A stretch of 64,000 bases of DNA from Rhizobiales bacterium IMCC20636 (GCA_016865015.1 CP018226.1:4557001-4621000); one strand, 5' to 3'. Positions 26,688 to 36,795 are shown, counted from the stretch's first letter. Translations and numbers: made by a program. The notes: generated from the sequence alone by a model not told the origin.

Positions 26688-27869
26688 GTGAGCGATGATC
26701 AGATGCTGAATGCATTGCGACCCGAAGCTGCTTTTTCGCCTGAGAGCGGAATCATCCGGGTGATGAACCATGCGCGATCCAGCGGGAAACCTTATATCCC
26801 GCTGGTGGCCGGTGAAGGCCATCAACCGACACCGGACTTCATCTGTCAGGCGGCCAGCGCCTCGCTGGCCAGAGGAGAGACATTCTACACCTATCAAAAG
26901 GGCCTGCCAGAATTGTGACAGGCTCTGTCGGCCTACCACAAGCGCCATTTTGATCGCGCACTTGAAGCCGACCGGTTTATTGTGACCGGTTCCGGCATGC
27001 AGGCGATCCAGCTATGTATTCAGGCCGTTGCCGGTGCAGGCGAGGAAGTCCTTCTGCCAACTCCCGCCTGGCCGAATTTTGCCGCTGCGCTTGGCATAAT
27101 GGGCGCTGTCCCTCTCAGCGTTCCCATGCAGTTTGACGGCCAGTCATGGACACTGGACATCGGTGCGTTGGAAGCGGCTGTGACGCCCAGAACGCGGGCC
27201 CTGTTCGTCAACTCGCCCTGCAATCCCACAGGTTGGGTAGCAGATAAGTCCATGCTTGAGGCCTTGTTGAAATTTGCCCGCAAACACAATCTGTGGATCA
27301 TCGCAGATGAGGTCTACAACAGGTTTTACTATGAAGGCACCCGTGCGCCATCCTTCTATGACATTATGGAAGCAGACGACAAAATCCTGTTCGTAAACAC
27401 ATTTTCAAAGAACTGGGCGATGACAGGTTGGCGCGTTGGCTGGATTTCAGCACCTCCTGCGCTGCAGCAGGTTTTCGAAAATCTGGTTCAATATTCAACA
27501 TCCGGAGTGGCGGCCTTCATGCAACGGGGCGCGATTGCAGCTCTGAACGATGGTGAGGATTTCCTGAAGACCCAGATCGCGGATTGCCACAAGGGACGTG
27601 ATCTTGTGTGCGATGTGCTTGAGGCCACCGGCAAGGTCCGTCTGGAACGCCCCCGTGGTGCCTTCTATCTATTTTTCGGTCTCCCTGATTTTCCCGACAC
27701 CATGGAACTGGGGATAAGACTGGTCGATGATGTGGGCGTCGCCATGTCGCCCGGCGAAGCCTTCGGACCCGGAGGTGCCGGCTTCATGCGGCTGTGCTTT
27801 GCGCGCAGTCACGACAATCTGCTGGATGCGGCCAACCGAATTGCCGGGTGGCTTGGCTCACAGTCATAG
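26688..27869 (+). pseudogene. Class I/II PLP aminotransferase, interrupted by one in-frame TGA
   Basis: The frame from GTG 26688 (AAGGAG upstream) to 27869 encodes a whole 393-codon aspartate-aminotransferase-fold protein, broken only by TGA at 26916-26918. Family marks lie on both sides: FYTYQKGLPEL before it, and after it VTGSGMQAIQ, NSPCNPTGWV, IIADEVY and the PLP-lysine segment NTFSKNWAMTGWRVGW. The stop falls where relatives have Arg (ELRxAL), so a CGA-to-TGA change explains it. No frameshift is present. It is therefore a very recent pseudogene, a sequencing or assembly error, or a case of stop read-through. The substrate is unknown. Confidence 0.85.
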
Positions 27870-28016
27870 ATTTTTGATCGAACCATCCATCAGGCCGCAC
27901 CAGATGGCAATCCTGCTCGAAAACCCATAAATTCAGCCGGACTCACGGCTAAGACTTTGTAAATTTTTAAGGCTTTCAATGCGACAAGACACCGTTCGTG
28001 TCGCGGGGGCATTTTC

Positions 28017-28520
28017 TTGTACGACTTTTCAAATCTGAATGTGGCCATTGCGGATGACAGCGCGTTCTTTCGCACTTCATTGCGGTCCGTTCTGTACGGC
28101 TTTGGGATTCGGGATATCTTTGAGGCCGAAGATGGAAAACAATGCCTCACAATGGTTGAAAAGCTGAGGCCTGACATTCTGTTTCTGGACTGGGAAATGC
28201 CGGAGATGTCCGGACTGCAAGTGATGCGCGACATCCGCAGAGAAGACGGGCCGCATCCGTTCCTGCCTGTAATCATGGTCACATCACATACCGAGTTGGA
28301 CCGCGTACAACAGGCAACCACTCTTGGCATCCACGAGTTGCTCTGCAAACCGATTGCTGCAAAGCCGGTTTATCAACGGCTTGTGTCGATTGTAACGAAC
28401 CCGCGTAAATTTGTGCGAACCGCATCCTATTTTGGCCCGATGCCGCGTAATGGAAAACTGCCAGTGGATGAGAGCCCACCGGATATCATTAAAGAAGACG
28501 GTGACGCTTTCATTCTTTAG
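28017..28520 (+). CDS. Single-domain response regulator (CheY-like)
   Basis: A 167-residue protein with one receiver domain (about 5-125): acidic residues in AIADDSAFFR, phospho-acceptor Asp58 in ILFLDWEMPEMSG, Thr/Ser in IMVTSH and Lys in LLCKPI. The remaining 40 residues have no DNA-binding domain. The start is TTG 28017; no ATG precedes the receiver, and GGGGG lies about 10 bases upstream. A small palindrome (GACAC, loop, GTGTC at about 27985-27999) precedes it. No kinase gene is nearby, so the partner is unknown. Confidence 0.82.
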   Translation: MYDFSNLNVAIADDSAFFRTSLRSVLYGFGIRDIFEAEDGKQCLTMVEKLRPDILFLDWEMPEMSGLQVMRDIRREDGPHPFLPVIMVTSHTELDRVQQATTLGIHELLCKPIAAKPVYQRLVSIVTNPRKFVRTASYFGPMPRNGKLPVDESPPDIIKEDGDAFIL

Positions 28521-28605
28521 TTCTTTTACTGTCTCCGCACAGACAACGCCGCGTTGGCAGGGACATCACTTGTGTTGTCCACTGCTTCACTCCCTGATAA
28601 TTGGG

Positions 28606-29556
28606 TCAGCGATTGGCGGCAATAAAAGCTTCAATCTCGGACCGTGTCGGCGGGTTGCAGCCAATACTCTGGCAGTTGATGGCTGCGGCACTTGTGGCAA
28701 ATTCCAGCAAGCTACTCAAACCATCCTCATTCAGTCCGCGTATTGCATCGGCATCAGAAAGCCCTTGACTGAGGATCCAGGCAAGCGCTGATCCCATCAG
28801 CGTATCCCCTGCGCCCACAGTGTCAGCCAACACAATTTCGGGTGGCTTGGTGTTGTGAACTGCGGCATCGGTATAGCCGGTTGCTCCCTCTGAACCATCG
28901 GTAATGACAACCAGCCCGGCGGATTTTGCCAGATGGTTCCTCGCAAACTGTTCTTCCGTCTGGTGCGGCGCAATGATCTTCAGATCTTCGACGCTGAGCT
29001 TGATAATACTCGCTATCTCCAGCAGTTGTGCAATGCGCCGGTGCCAAGCGGGCCAATCCTGGATCATGCCTGGGCGTGCATTGGGATCAATCGAGACCAT
29101 CATCCGGTCACTCATGGCAACTGCGAAATTTGTGATGTTGTCAGCGCCGGGGAGATCAATCAGCGAAATTGACCCGACATCCAGAATATCGCCGGGCCCA
29201 ACATCAATCATTGCAGGATTTGGTGCCATGTTGGCCGTGGAGGTTTCATTGTTGTAAAACGCATAACGCGGATCGCCGCTTGTCAGATCGACAAATGCCA
29301 AGGTCGTGGGATGCTTGCAGCGTGGCAGCGCATCACAATAGACTCCACTTTCCTCCAGATGGGACTTCAGCTGATCGCCAAAAAAATCTGTTGAAATTGC
29401 GCCCAGAAAGCTGACATCTGCACCGGCGCGCGCTGCAGCCTTGGCGGCATTGTAGGGAGAGCCCCCGGGTTTGGGTGCATATCCGCTTTGGCCGTCGGCC
29501 CCCTGGAATGGCACAAAATCAATCAGCGCTTCGCCGCAAATATGGAGTTTGGGCAT
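28606..29556 (-). CDS. PfkB-family kinase, probable fructokinase
   Basis: A 316-residue PfkB kinase with GEALIDFVPF at the start, the first signature PGGSPYNAAKAAARAGADVSF and the second with catalytic Asp in LADTVGAGDTLMGSALA. This pattern is usual for bacterial fructokinases. It follows a mannitol dehydrogenase gene in operon 3, so it would phosphorylate fructose produced from mannitol to fructose 6-phosphate. Other keto- or aldohexoses remain possible. Confidence 0.88.
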   Translation of the reverse strand: MPKLHICGEALIDFVPFQGADGQSGYAPKPGGSPYNAAKAAARAGADVSFLGAISTDFFGDQLKSHLEESGVYCDALPRCKHPTTLAFVDLTSGDPRYAFYNNETSTANMAPNPAMIDVGPGDILDVGSISLIDLPGADNITNFAVAMSDRMMVSIDPNARPGMIQDWPAWHRRIAQLLEIASIIKLSVEDLKIIAPHQTEEQFARNHLAKSAGLVVITDGSEGATGYTDAAVHNTKPPEIVLADTVGAGDTLMGSALAWILSQGLSDADAIRGLNEDGLSSLLEFATSAAAINCQSIGCNPPTRSEIEAFIAANR

Positions 29557-29593
29557 GGAGCCTCCCTTTAAATCGCGTTTTTTATAGCTGCCA

Positions 29594-29827
29594 TCATGAC
29601 GTCCTCATGTCATTTCTGGCAGCGGTTTCAGCCGGTGTAGCACAATGAAATGGCTGATACATAGCCTTCTTGCCATTCACCAGTTCATCCAGAAAAGCAC
29701 AGCATATTTGCTGAGACCAGTCCAGAAAACCAAGTTCAAATATGCTGATGATCATTGCCTCGTGATCGCTGGCGACAGATAGACAGTCTCTGGCTGTGCC
29801 TTTGATGCCATGGCGATATCTGGTCAT
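29594..29827 (-). CDS. Hypothetical small protein
   Basis: A 77-residue frame starting at ATG 29827, with AGGGGA seven bases upstream, located between mannitol dehydrogenase and fructokinase in the same direction. The sequence (MTRYRHGIKGTARDC... FLDWSQQICCAFLDELVNGKK) has no motif I recognise and no membrane helix. It could be a real small gene or decayed sequence within the operon. Confidence 0.4.
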   Translation of the reverse strand: MTRYRHGIKGTARDCLSVASDHEAMIISIFELGFLDWSQQICCAFLDELVNGKKAMYQPFHCATPAETAARNDMRTS

Positions 29828-29844
29828 CACAGTATCCCCTTGGC

Positions 29845-31110
29845 TCAGCTGTTTGGAACAGCGGTTGTATTCCGGCTCTGCAATTGCGCACGCCACTCAC
29901 GATAATCAGGTTGCAGGGTTTTCAAAAATTGCACCATGTCTTCTGCGGCATCCGGCGTCGCGCCGCTTTTCACCCAGCTTCCAAGCATGGTTTCGGGTTG
30001 TTGGTTCAACACCTCAAAAGCAGCCAGCGCCGCGAAACCGTAGCGGTTGGCAGAGACGTTCTGGCCCCTGACCAAACGGATTGTGCCAATCAAACGATCA
30101 TCCCAGCCCAGCTTGCGCGAGACATCCCGGCCAATGCGGTCGCATGTATCCCGCAGCCATGGATTGGCCATACGCGCCAGCAGATCATCCACATAGGCGC
30201 GATAACCATCAGCGGTAAACAGCGGGTCCTTGCCACCATGCAACCGGATGAGGGCTTCACCGGATTCTTCCAGAAATGCATCGTGGAAGAAGCTGAAGAC
30301 TTCAGGAATTGCAGCCACGTCCGCCATCCATTTCAGGCCCAGCACCTGCCCTACATAGGCAAATCCGGCATGGGTTGCGTTGTGGCCATGTATCTTGGCG
30401 TGCTCGAAGGGGATCAGATCGGTTTTTTCCACCAATTGGGAAATACCACGCCCTGACGTGCGGCCCGGGTCGACATGGCTGACCAGAATATTGTTGAACG
30501 CCTCAACCAGAAAGGCCTCTGAACTCTGATCAGCAAACAATGTCAGTCCAGCTTCCTGAATTTCATCCTGATCACGGATGACCCGTGACATTTTTCCGAT
30601 GACCGTATCGACCGTTTGAAAAACCTGGGTCGCCGCCGAACGATCGGCTTCCGGCAGGGCTGACAGAATAGCCTGCTGCAGAAGGGACGCCGCCTCATTG
30701 TGATTTTCTGAAGAATAGATCAGCACTTTTGGTCCGGCACCACGCAGTTTGCCCGATATGGCGCGCGCAATCAGGCGGTGCAGGCTGTCGGGGTGATCGG
30801 ACACATAATCACTGACGCTGGAGACAGCCACAGAAATCTCATGTGCAGCCAGCATGTCCTGTTCCAACTGCTGGATATCTGCGGCGACAGACAGGCAGCG
30901 GGCATCGATATTGGTATAGGTCTCAACGGCAATGCCATCTGGCATCGCAATATTGACTGTGACCGTTCGATCCCGGTTCACAGCCTGTGCAATTTCCGGC
31001 CTGCGCATGGCGACGATATAGCGGTCAAAATTTCCCGATCGCTGCGCTTCGCGCAAAAACAGACCGGTTTGAATGGCACCGAAGCCGATACCCACGAATA
31101 TGCGTCCCAT
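29845..31110 (-). CDS. Mannitol dehydrogenase-family oxidoreductase
   Basis: A 421-residue polyol-specific long-chain dehydrogenase. The N-terminal nucleotide site is FVGIGFGAIQTGLF, and the family catalytic pattern K-x4-N-x2-H is seen in KIHGHNATHAGFAYVG. It differs in start and length from MtlK of Rhodobacter (about 480) and is nearer the mannitol-1-phosphate dehydrogenase size. With the importer and fructokinase it would turn mannitol, sorbitol or arabitol into a ketose in the cytoplasm. Confidence 0.85.
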   Translation of the reverse strand: MGRIFVGIGFGAIQTGLFLREAQRSGNFDRYIVAMRRPEIAQAVNRDRTVTVNIAMPDGIAVETYTNIDARCLSVAADIQQLEQDMLAAHEISVAVSSVSDYVSDHPDSLHRLIARAISGKLRGAGPKVLIYSSENHNEAASLLQQAILSALPEADRSAATQVFQTVDTVIGKMSRVIRDQDEIQEAGLTLFADQSSEAFLVEAFNNILVSHVDPGRTSGRGISQLVEKTDLIPFEHAKIHGHNATHAGFAYVGQVLGLKWMADVAAIPEVFSFFHDAFLEESGEALIRLHGGKDPLFTADGYRAYVDDLLARMANPWLRDTCDRIGRDVSRKLGWDDRLIGTIRLVRGQNVSANRYGFAALAAFEVLNQQPETMLGSWVKSGATPDAAEDMVQFLKTLQPDYREWRAQLQSRNTTAVPNS

Positions 31111-31388
31111 TACTCAGCTATACCTTTGACAACAAGTCTGCTTCACCCCGTGCCGTCCACTCCGGAACCTGATATGCACCTCATCTGGGGTGATGATGGA
31201 GAACCGCCTTGCCGTCAAGGTACTGTGCCCCAACATCATGACCTGTGGCAGCATTCAGCCACAGCTGATCCGGCTGATGCCCGTCGCTTTTTGAGGTGAT
31301 GAATGGGTGCCGTAGCGCCAGCAGGCTGTACAATCGGGCGCGCATGGTCGGGCGGGAAACGGACCCGGAACAAGAACGTCTCCTGAAA
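31111..31388. other. Gene-poor stretch inside operon 3
   Basis: There are 278 bases between the ATPase stop and the dehydrogenase start. The minus strand is open for 82 codons (31181-31429), partly inside the ATPase gene end, with a protein-like run RARLYSLLALRHPFITSK, but there is no start with a ribosome site and no family I recognise. It may be a decayed gene. No hairpin or promoter stands out. Confidence 0.35.
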
Positions 31389-32510
31389 TCAGCTATCAAC
31401 AACGATGGCTTTGAGCCGGGAACCATCACTGGTGCTGAAAAGATAGCTCAGTCCACTGTCAAACTGGATGCCCACTTTCTGGTCGTAATCGACCACAAAA
31501 TCTTTTGGCATCTTGATCGTCAGGATCGACTGCCCGTGCTTGACGGTCACCAGCGTCAGATCGCCCGTCATTTCAGCGGTATAGACCATTGCGTCAAACC
31601 GGCCCTCGCCAGCCTCCACAACATCTGCATCTTCCGGGCGGAACCCCATTGTGACCGCTGTCCCCTCTTGCGCACCCTGCAGGAATATCTTGTCATTCCC
31701 GACCTGAATGCTGCCCTGGGATAACGTACCCTCAATAAAGTTCATCGGTGGAGACCCCATAAAGCCAGCGACGAACAGATTGGTCGGGTTTGTATAGACT
31801 TCAGCTGGCGTGCCCAACTGCTGCAACTCACCGTCTTTCATGATCGCAACCCTGTGGGCCAGCGTCATGGCTTCGATCTGATCATGCGTTACATAGATGG
31901 TGGTGACGCCAAGTTCATGTTGCATGTGTTTCAGTTCTGCGCGCATGAAACCGCGCAGTTTGGCATCCAGATTCGACAGAGGCTCATCCATCAAGAATGC
32001 TGATGGACGGCGGATGATCGCCCGCGCAAGCGCGACACGCTGGCGCTGACCACCTGACAGTTCACGCGGATACCGCTCCAGCAGAGTTTCCATCTGTACC
32101 TGTGCAGCCGCATCCAGCACAGCCTGATTGCGCTGTTCCAGGGGAACACCCGTCACCTTCAGCGGAAAGCCGATATTCTCGGCCACTGTCTTGTGCGGAT
32201 AGAGCGCGTAGGACTGGAACACCATTGCGATATCGCGGTATTTCGGCAGGACATGGGTGACGTCGCGTTCGCCCATGATCACTTCGCCGGAGGTAATTTC
32301 CTCAAGCCCGGCAATCATGCGAAGGGCGGTCGATTTACCACAACCGGAAGGTCCGAGCAGCACCAGAAACTCGCCCGGTTCCACTTCGATATCCAGATCC
32401 TTCACAGCGTGAAAGTCGCCATAGTGTTTGTTCATCTTCCGGATCGAAAGCCGTTTGGCATCGGAAGTAAGTGTGTCTGTTTCAGACGCTGAAGACATGT
32501 CCGTACTCAT
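31389..32510 (-). CDS. ABC transporter ATP-binding protein, UgpC/MalK type
   Basis: A 373-residue CUT1 ATPase: Walker A GPSGCGKSTALRM, Q-loop AMVFQSYALYPH, signature LSGGQRQRVALARA, Walker B FLMDEPLSNLDAKLR, H-loop YVTHDQIEAMTLA, then a C-terminal OB/TOBE region (GFRPEDADVVEAGEG). The first 20 residues are a low-complexity Ser/Thr/Asp lead. It is in operon 3 and overlaps the permease gene upstream by four bases. It resembles SmoK/MtlK-type polyol importers by context. Confidence 0.94.
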   Translation of the reverse strand: MSTDMSSASETDTLTSDAKRLSIRKMNKHYGDFHAVKDLDIEVEPGEFLVLLGPSGCGKSTALRMIAGLEEITSGEVIMGERDVTHVLPKYRDIAMVFQSYALYPHKTVAENIGFPLKVTGVPLEQRNQAVLDAAAQVQMETLLERYPRELSGGQRQRVALARAIIRRPSAFLMDEPLSNLDAKLRGFMRAELKHMQHELGVTTIYVTHDQIEAMTLAHRVAIMKDGELQQLGTPAEVYTNPTNLFVAGFMGSPPMNFIEGTLSQGSIQVGNDKIFLQGAQEGTAVTMGFRPEDADVVEAGEGRFDAMVYTAEMTGDLTLVTVKHGQSILTIKMPKDFVVDYDQKVGIQFDSGLSYLFSTSDGSRLKAIVVDS

Positions 32511-33574
32511 CCTTTAACGGCTCCCAGCAAAACGCCCTTGGAAATGTAGCGCTGCAAGACAATAGCCATAAACACCACCGGAATGATCATCACGATGATC
32601 ACAACCGACATCGACCACCATAAGATCCCACGCTCTCCGGCATTCATGGCAGCCACGAGAATAGGCATGGTCTGAGCCTTGGCAGTGGATAGAAACAGGG
32701 CCAGCAGATATTCGTTCCAGCACAGGATCATGACCAGCAATGTGGTTGCCGCCAAGCCTGCGCGTGACAGGGGCAACACCACTTCACGGAAAGTCATGAT
32801 CATGGTTGCGCCATCCAGTTGGGCGCTTTCCTCAAGGTCCTTGGGGATGGAGTTGAAGAAGTCATACATCAACCAGATGACAATCGGCAGATTGACCACC
32901 GCATAGGTGAGAATGATCGCCAGATGCGTGTCGAGCATGCGCACTGACTGGAACATCATGTAAATCGGCACAACCACGACAATAGGTGCCAGAATGCGTT
33001 GCGAGATCATCCAGAACAGGATGTCGCCATTTGCCAGAGGCACTTTGACACGAGAGGCCACTGCCTTGCTGAAGAAATAGAAGATCCCCACACCGACCAC
33101 CAGCACAATGCGCCAGTCGACCCCGTAGCTGAAAACCGCAAACAATGCGGCCGTCATGGTCAAAATGAAAATCAGGATGGTGATCAGATTGGGTTGATAG
33201 CGAATGCGCGCCAGGGCGTAAGCGGCCATCGACCCGACCAGCACGGCCAACGCTGTTGCAGCAAGCGAGATGATCAGTGAATTGACGTAAGCCCGCAAGG
33301 TATCGGCGTAGTCGACGATAAACAATTCCCGCCAGGCATGAAGGCTGGGCGTGAAATCGACAAATGGAATGAAAAACGGACCCGCATTGACATCAGCAGC
33401 CGTTTTCACAGACGTGATCAGCAACCAGTAAATCGGAAACAGGACGAACGCCGACCAGGCCAGCAGAAGTGTATAGACGATGATCTTGGCACCGGGTGCC
33501 ATGGCGCCAATTCTTGGCGGTTCAAACAGCCTGTCAAACAGGCTCCTTCGCGGCACTTTAGAGACATTACTCAT
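32507..33574 (-). CDS. ABC permease, MalG type (polyol operon)
   Basis: A 355-residue inner-membrane permease with helices such as LFPIYWLLITSVK and an EAA loop EESAQLDGATMIMTFREVVLPLSRAGL. Between helices 2 and 4 are additional hydrophobic stretches, ITILIFILTMTAALFAVF and RIVLVVGVGIFYFFSKAV, as in the longer MalG homologue at 18561. It overlaps both neighbours by four bases. Confidence 0.93.
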   Translation of the reverse strand: MSNVSKVPRRSLFDRLFEPPRIGAMAPGAKIIVYTLLLAWSAFVLFPIYWLLITSVKTAADVNAGPFFIPFVDFTPSLHAWRELFIVDYADTLRAYVNSLIISLAATALAVLVGSMAAYALARIRYQPNLITILIFILTMTAALFAVFSYGVDWRIVLVVGVGIFYFFSKAVASRVKVPLANGDILFWMISQRILAPIVVVVPIYMMFQSVRMLDTHLAIILTYAVVNLPIVIWLMYDFFNSIPKDLEESAQLDGATMIMTFREVVLPLSRAGLAATTLLVMILCWNEYLLALFLSTAKAQTMPILVAAMNAGERGILWWSMSVVIIVMIIPVVFMAIVLQRYISKGVLLGAVKG

Positions 33575-34743
33575 ATCCGCCTCATACGGTTGACAACGAT
33601 AAGGTTGAAGAAGGACACGCAGATCACCACTGTCACGAACAGCAAGAGATAGGCGATGGCGGCAGACTGGCCAAGATCAAGCGATCGCCAGGCAAAGAAC
33701 GAGTGCAGCGACATGGATTCCGTCGCAATGCCCGGCCCGCCGGAGGTCATGATGTTTGGCAAATCAACAATCTTGAACCCTTCGATGACGCGGATCAGCA
33801 TCACGGTCACAGCCACGGGCATCACCTGCGGCCAGCTGATTTCGCGGAATATCTGCCAATTGCTGGCACCATCCATCTGACCTGCCTCGACATAATCACG
33901 CGGAATGTTTTCAAACGCAGCCAGCAGAATAATGAAAATAAACGGAATCCATTGCCAGCTATCACCGATGATGATGAAAATACGCGCCGTCCACGGGTTG
34001 GCTGCCCAGGCAAAATCATTGAGGCCAAACCACTGCCATGCCGGAGAAAACGGCCCTTTGGTCGTATCGGCCATCATGCGGAACACGTAGCCAACGCCAA
34101 TCGGTGTGATCATCATCGGGATGAAAAAGGCGACGCGGAAGAAATTGCGTCCACGAATGGGCTGGGAACACAGAAATGCCAACCCCAGGCCAATTATGAA
34201 CTGAACGCCGCAACCGACAAACACGTAGAAGAGCGTGACGCCCAGAGTGCCGAACGGATTGCCGCTGAAGAAGGTTCCCGCAAACATCCAGGCAATGCCG
34301 AGACCGACAATGGCCGTGATCATCCGCCCGATGAAGCCAATAATCGAAAATCCGGTTGTGATGTAGCGGTACATCCACCACAGGATTGCAGCTGAAGCTG
34401 ACAGGGCAACCACCCAACCCAGAAATGTCAGAGTGGTGAAGGTCCCCAGAAAATGAAACTGCTCGGAACCAAAAATCTGCTTGGAAAAATTCTTGAACCC
34501 GACAAAACGAACCTGATAGCCACCGGCCTTCAAGCGCACCCGCGAGAACGCGATTATGAGCGAGGCCACCAATGGAAATATTGAAAAGATGAGAATCATC
34601 ACCACGGCTGGCGTGATGAAAAGCTGCCGAGCATGGCCATCCAGCCATTCATTGAACCGGAAGCGGCGTGACGGGGGCTGAGAGTTGTCAGCCGGGACAT
34701 AACCCGGCTGACGGTTCTCTACCCGACCTTGGGTCGAGGTCAT
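33571..34743 (-). CDS. ABC permease, MalF type (polyol operon)
   Basis: A 390-residue permease with a polar N-terminal lead of about 35 residues, first helix FITPAVVMILIFSIFPLVAS, and the EAA loop YVEAGQMDGASNWQIFREISWPQVMPV. Two extra helices (about 120-185) not present in the short MalF-type protein at 19586 raise its length. It lies 12 bases after the binding-protein stop. Confidence 0.93.
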   Translation of the reverse strand: MTSTQGRVENRQPGYVPADNSQPPSRRFRFNEWLDGHARQLFITPAVVMILIFSIFPLVASLIIAFSRVRLKAGGYQVRFVGFKNFSKQIFGSEQFHFLGTFTTLTFLGWVVALSASAAILWWMYRYITTGFSIIGFIGRMITAIVGLGIAWMFAGTFFSGNPFGTLGVTLFYVFVGCGVQFIIGLGLAFLCSQPIRGRNFFRVAFFIPMMITPIGVGYVFRMMADTTKGPFSPAWQWFGLNDFAWAANPWTARIFIIIGDSWQWIPFIFIILLAAFENIPRDYVEAGQMDGASNWQIFREISWPQVMPVAVTVMLIRVIEGFKIVDLPNIMTSGGPGIATESMSLHSFFAWRSLDLGQSAAIAYLLLFVTVVICVSFFNLIVVNRMRRI

Positions 34744-34755
34744 ACTCTTTGCACC

Positions 34756-36237
34756 TTAGTTAGTGATGCCGAGAGACAGTTTGTACATCTGCTTCTGAGT
34801 GTCACGACCGAAATCATCGGTGATTTCTTCCCAACCAGCTTCGATGTTGGCCAAAGCCTGTTCAGCTGTGATTTCTCCAGCCAGGAACCGGGCCAGTTCG
34901 CGGTCCAGGACAACGCCAGTATATTGCTGGGCTCCCGGAATACGCACATCGGAGGCCATGTTCGGATGGTTCAGACTGTCCTTGATCGCACCAAGGTAAT
35001 TGTCTGCAAACTCCGGTGAGAAGCCTGCTTCAATCCATTTGCTGGTGTCGTTCAATTGTGAGTTGCGGTACGGATTGTATCCGGTCCAGCCCAGCGTCAC
35101 ATCCACATTGGATTGCTCTGCCTGGTTCATATAGGACAGGAATGCGTAGGAGGCGTCCTTGACCTTCTGATCAGCTTTCGCATTGACCGCACCAGCCCAG
35201 CCACCGAATGCTGCATAGGGCGCATGGTTCACACCATCTGTTGCATGAGGACAAAGGTCCGCATCACATTGCTGCAACTCACCCGTTGCCGGGTTCAGGA
35301 CCTTGCGGGAACCTGGCATGATGACCGCACCCATCTTGTCCCGGATCGCTGCACCGGATTCGTCGATGGACAGCGGTCCGATATCGCCCCAGTCAATGAC
35401 AAGTCCACAACGGCCTGCCTGAACAAGCGCACGTGTATCACCAATATCCTGGTTCAGCTCGTCGGTTGGTCCGTATTTGCCGGTTTCCTTGTAAACACGG
35501 AAGGCTTCTGCCCAGCCCGCATTGTTGATTTTCGGCTTCATGGTTTCGGTATCAAACCACAGGCCTTCTCCGGTGCCCTTGGTCTGGGTGAAGCCGGCGG
35601 CAATGGATCCGATGGCAAAATAGGACTGTGCGTTACGCTTCTTGAAAATGCAGGAGCCGTAATCAGCTTCGCCATCTCCGTTCATGTCCATGCCATTCAT
35701 GGCTTCGGCAACTTTCATGTAGTCGTCCCAGTCCTTGGGCGGCTCCATACCGATCTTTTCCAGAATATCACGGCGGTAATACAGCATCTGGAAATCACCA
35801 TCGACGGTGATCAGATAGGTGTTGCCACCAATCTTCTGGTTGAACTCGCGGAAGTAGGGGGCGATGTCATCAATGTCGATCTTGTCATCTTTGGCAATGT
35901 ACGGATCGAGGTTCTCAACCAGCCCACCATCAACCAGCTCAACAGCCCAGCCGGACGCGAAGACGCCCACATCAATCGAGTTGGTCCCTGTGGCCCAGTC
36001 GGTCAGCAGTTTCTGGAAAATTTCGGCGAATGGAACTTCATTGACGCGAATTTCTGCGCCGGTCATTTCCGTGAATTCCTTACCACGATCAACCAGGCGC
36101 CCAGCGATCACAGGGCCAGGCCGGGTCAGAATGCTGATGGTAACGCCGTCGAATTCTCCCGCAAATGTTGGAGTCGCAGTGCCCAGAACGGCAGCAGCGG
36201 CCACGCCCGCGAGGAGCGATTTACAAGTAGATTTCAT
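34756..36237 (-). CDS. Periplasmic solute-binding protein, family 1 (polyol operon)
   Basis: A 493-residue family 1 binding protein. Signal peptide MKSTCKSLLAGVAAAAVLG is cut near TFAGE; then VTISILTRPGPVIAGRL, YYRRDILEKIGMEPPKDWDDYMK and a late AYAFLSY-type helix (ASYAFLSYMNQAE) follow. ATG 36237 has GGGAGGAAA immediately upstream. As first gene of operon 3, ahead of MalF/MalG/ATPase, mannitol dehydrogenase and fructokinase, it likely binds mannitol, sorbitol or another polyol (inference). Confidence 0.92.
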   Translation of the reverse strand: MKSTCKSLLAGVAAAAVLGTATPTFAGEFDGVTISILTRPGPVIAGRLVDRGKEFTEMTGAEIRVNEVPFAEIFQKLLTDWATGTNSIDVGVFASGWAVELVDGGLVENLDPYIAKDDKIDIDDIAPYFREFNQKIGGNTYLITVDGDFQMLYYRRDILEKIGMEPPKDWDDYMKVAEAMNGMDMNGDGEADYGSCIFKKRNAQSYFAIGSIAAGFTQTKGTGEGLWFDTETMKPKINNAGWAEAFRVYKETGKYGPTDELNQDIGDTRALVQAGRCGLVIDWGDIGPLSIDESGAAIRDKMGAVIMPGSRKVLNPATGELQQCDADLCPHATDGVNHAPYAAFGGWAGAVNAKADQKVKDASYAFLSYMNQAEQSNVDVTLGWTGYNPYRNSQLNDTSKWIEAGFSPEFADNYLGAIKDSLNHPNMASDVRIPGAQQYTGVVLDRELARFLAGEITAEQALANIEAGWEEITDDFGRDTQKQMYKLSLGITN

Positions 36238-36519
36238 TATTTCCTCCCATTGGAACAGCAATTTTTATTGCTTGCCTATCCAGCCTGCTACAGCAAATGG
36301 TAACCGTCAATAGATTTGCGTACTGAGTTCAGTAAATATCAAAAAAGCTCAACATCTCACTGGAAAACCTGATGGTTTCGCAACAGTAATCCACATAACA
36401 AGTGCAGTTCAATTAAATACACTAAATAGTTGTACTTGATAAAAGCTAGCCCCACATCAAATAGCCCATCGGACATTTGAACTGAGGAAGAATTTATTGA
36501 ACGGAAAGGCATGGATGCA
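36238..36519. promoter_or_regulatory. Upstream region of polyol operon
   Basis: There are 282 AT-rich bases ahead of the binding-protein gene, so the promoter of operon 3 should be here. I see no clear operator or gene. Unlike operons 1, 2 and 4, no recognisable regulator gene is divergent from it. Confidence 0.4.
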
Positions 36520-36795
36520 CTAATTGCTGCCGTTTGCGTTGCAGATGATCTCTGCACCTTCACCAATGAGGTCGGGCAGGATGTCATGCATCCGATCGAT
36601 GATCGGATCAGTTCGGTTGACTTGCTGGAGCATGAAAACTGCAAACACAAGATCCTGACCACTGGCGGACAACACAGAGATCGCGCTATTATCCCAATCA
36701 ACAAATACCTTGGCGTCCATAGATTGGTCACCGATCAAAGTGCAGCCGAAGCCGATTTCAATACGAACCGTGAGCTCAAAAGACCCCATGACCAT
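36520..36795 (-). CDS. Hypothetical protein
   Basis: A 91-residue frame with ordinary codon use and a protein-like sequence (DAKVFVDWDNSAISVLSASG, then DRMHDILPDLIGEGAEI). It has no motif I know. Two ATG codons six bases apart can start it, without a strong ribosome site. Its first bases overlap the start of the opposite-strand amidohydrolase gene by 8 bases. It lies upstream of operon 3 in the same direction. Confidence 0.4.
   Translation of the reverse strand: MVMGSFELTVRIEIGFGCTLIGDQSMDAKVFVDWDNSAISVLSASGQDLVFAVFMLQQVNRTDPIIDRMHDILPDLIGEGAEIICNANGSN

Noticed and set aside
31181-31429. 82-codon frame as a gene in operon 3
   Set aside because: No ribosome site, overlaps the ATPase gene end and no family recognised; left as an unexplained stretch.
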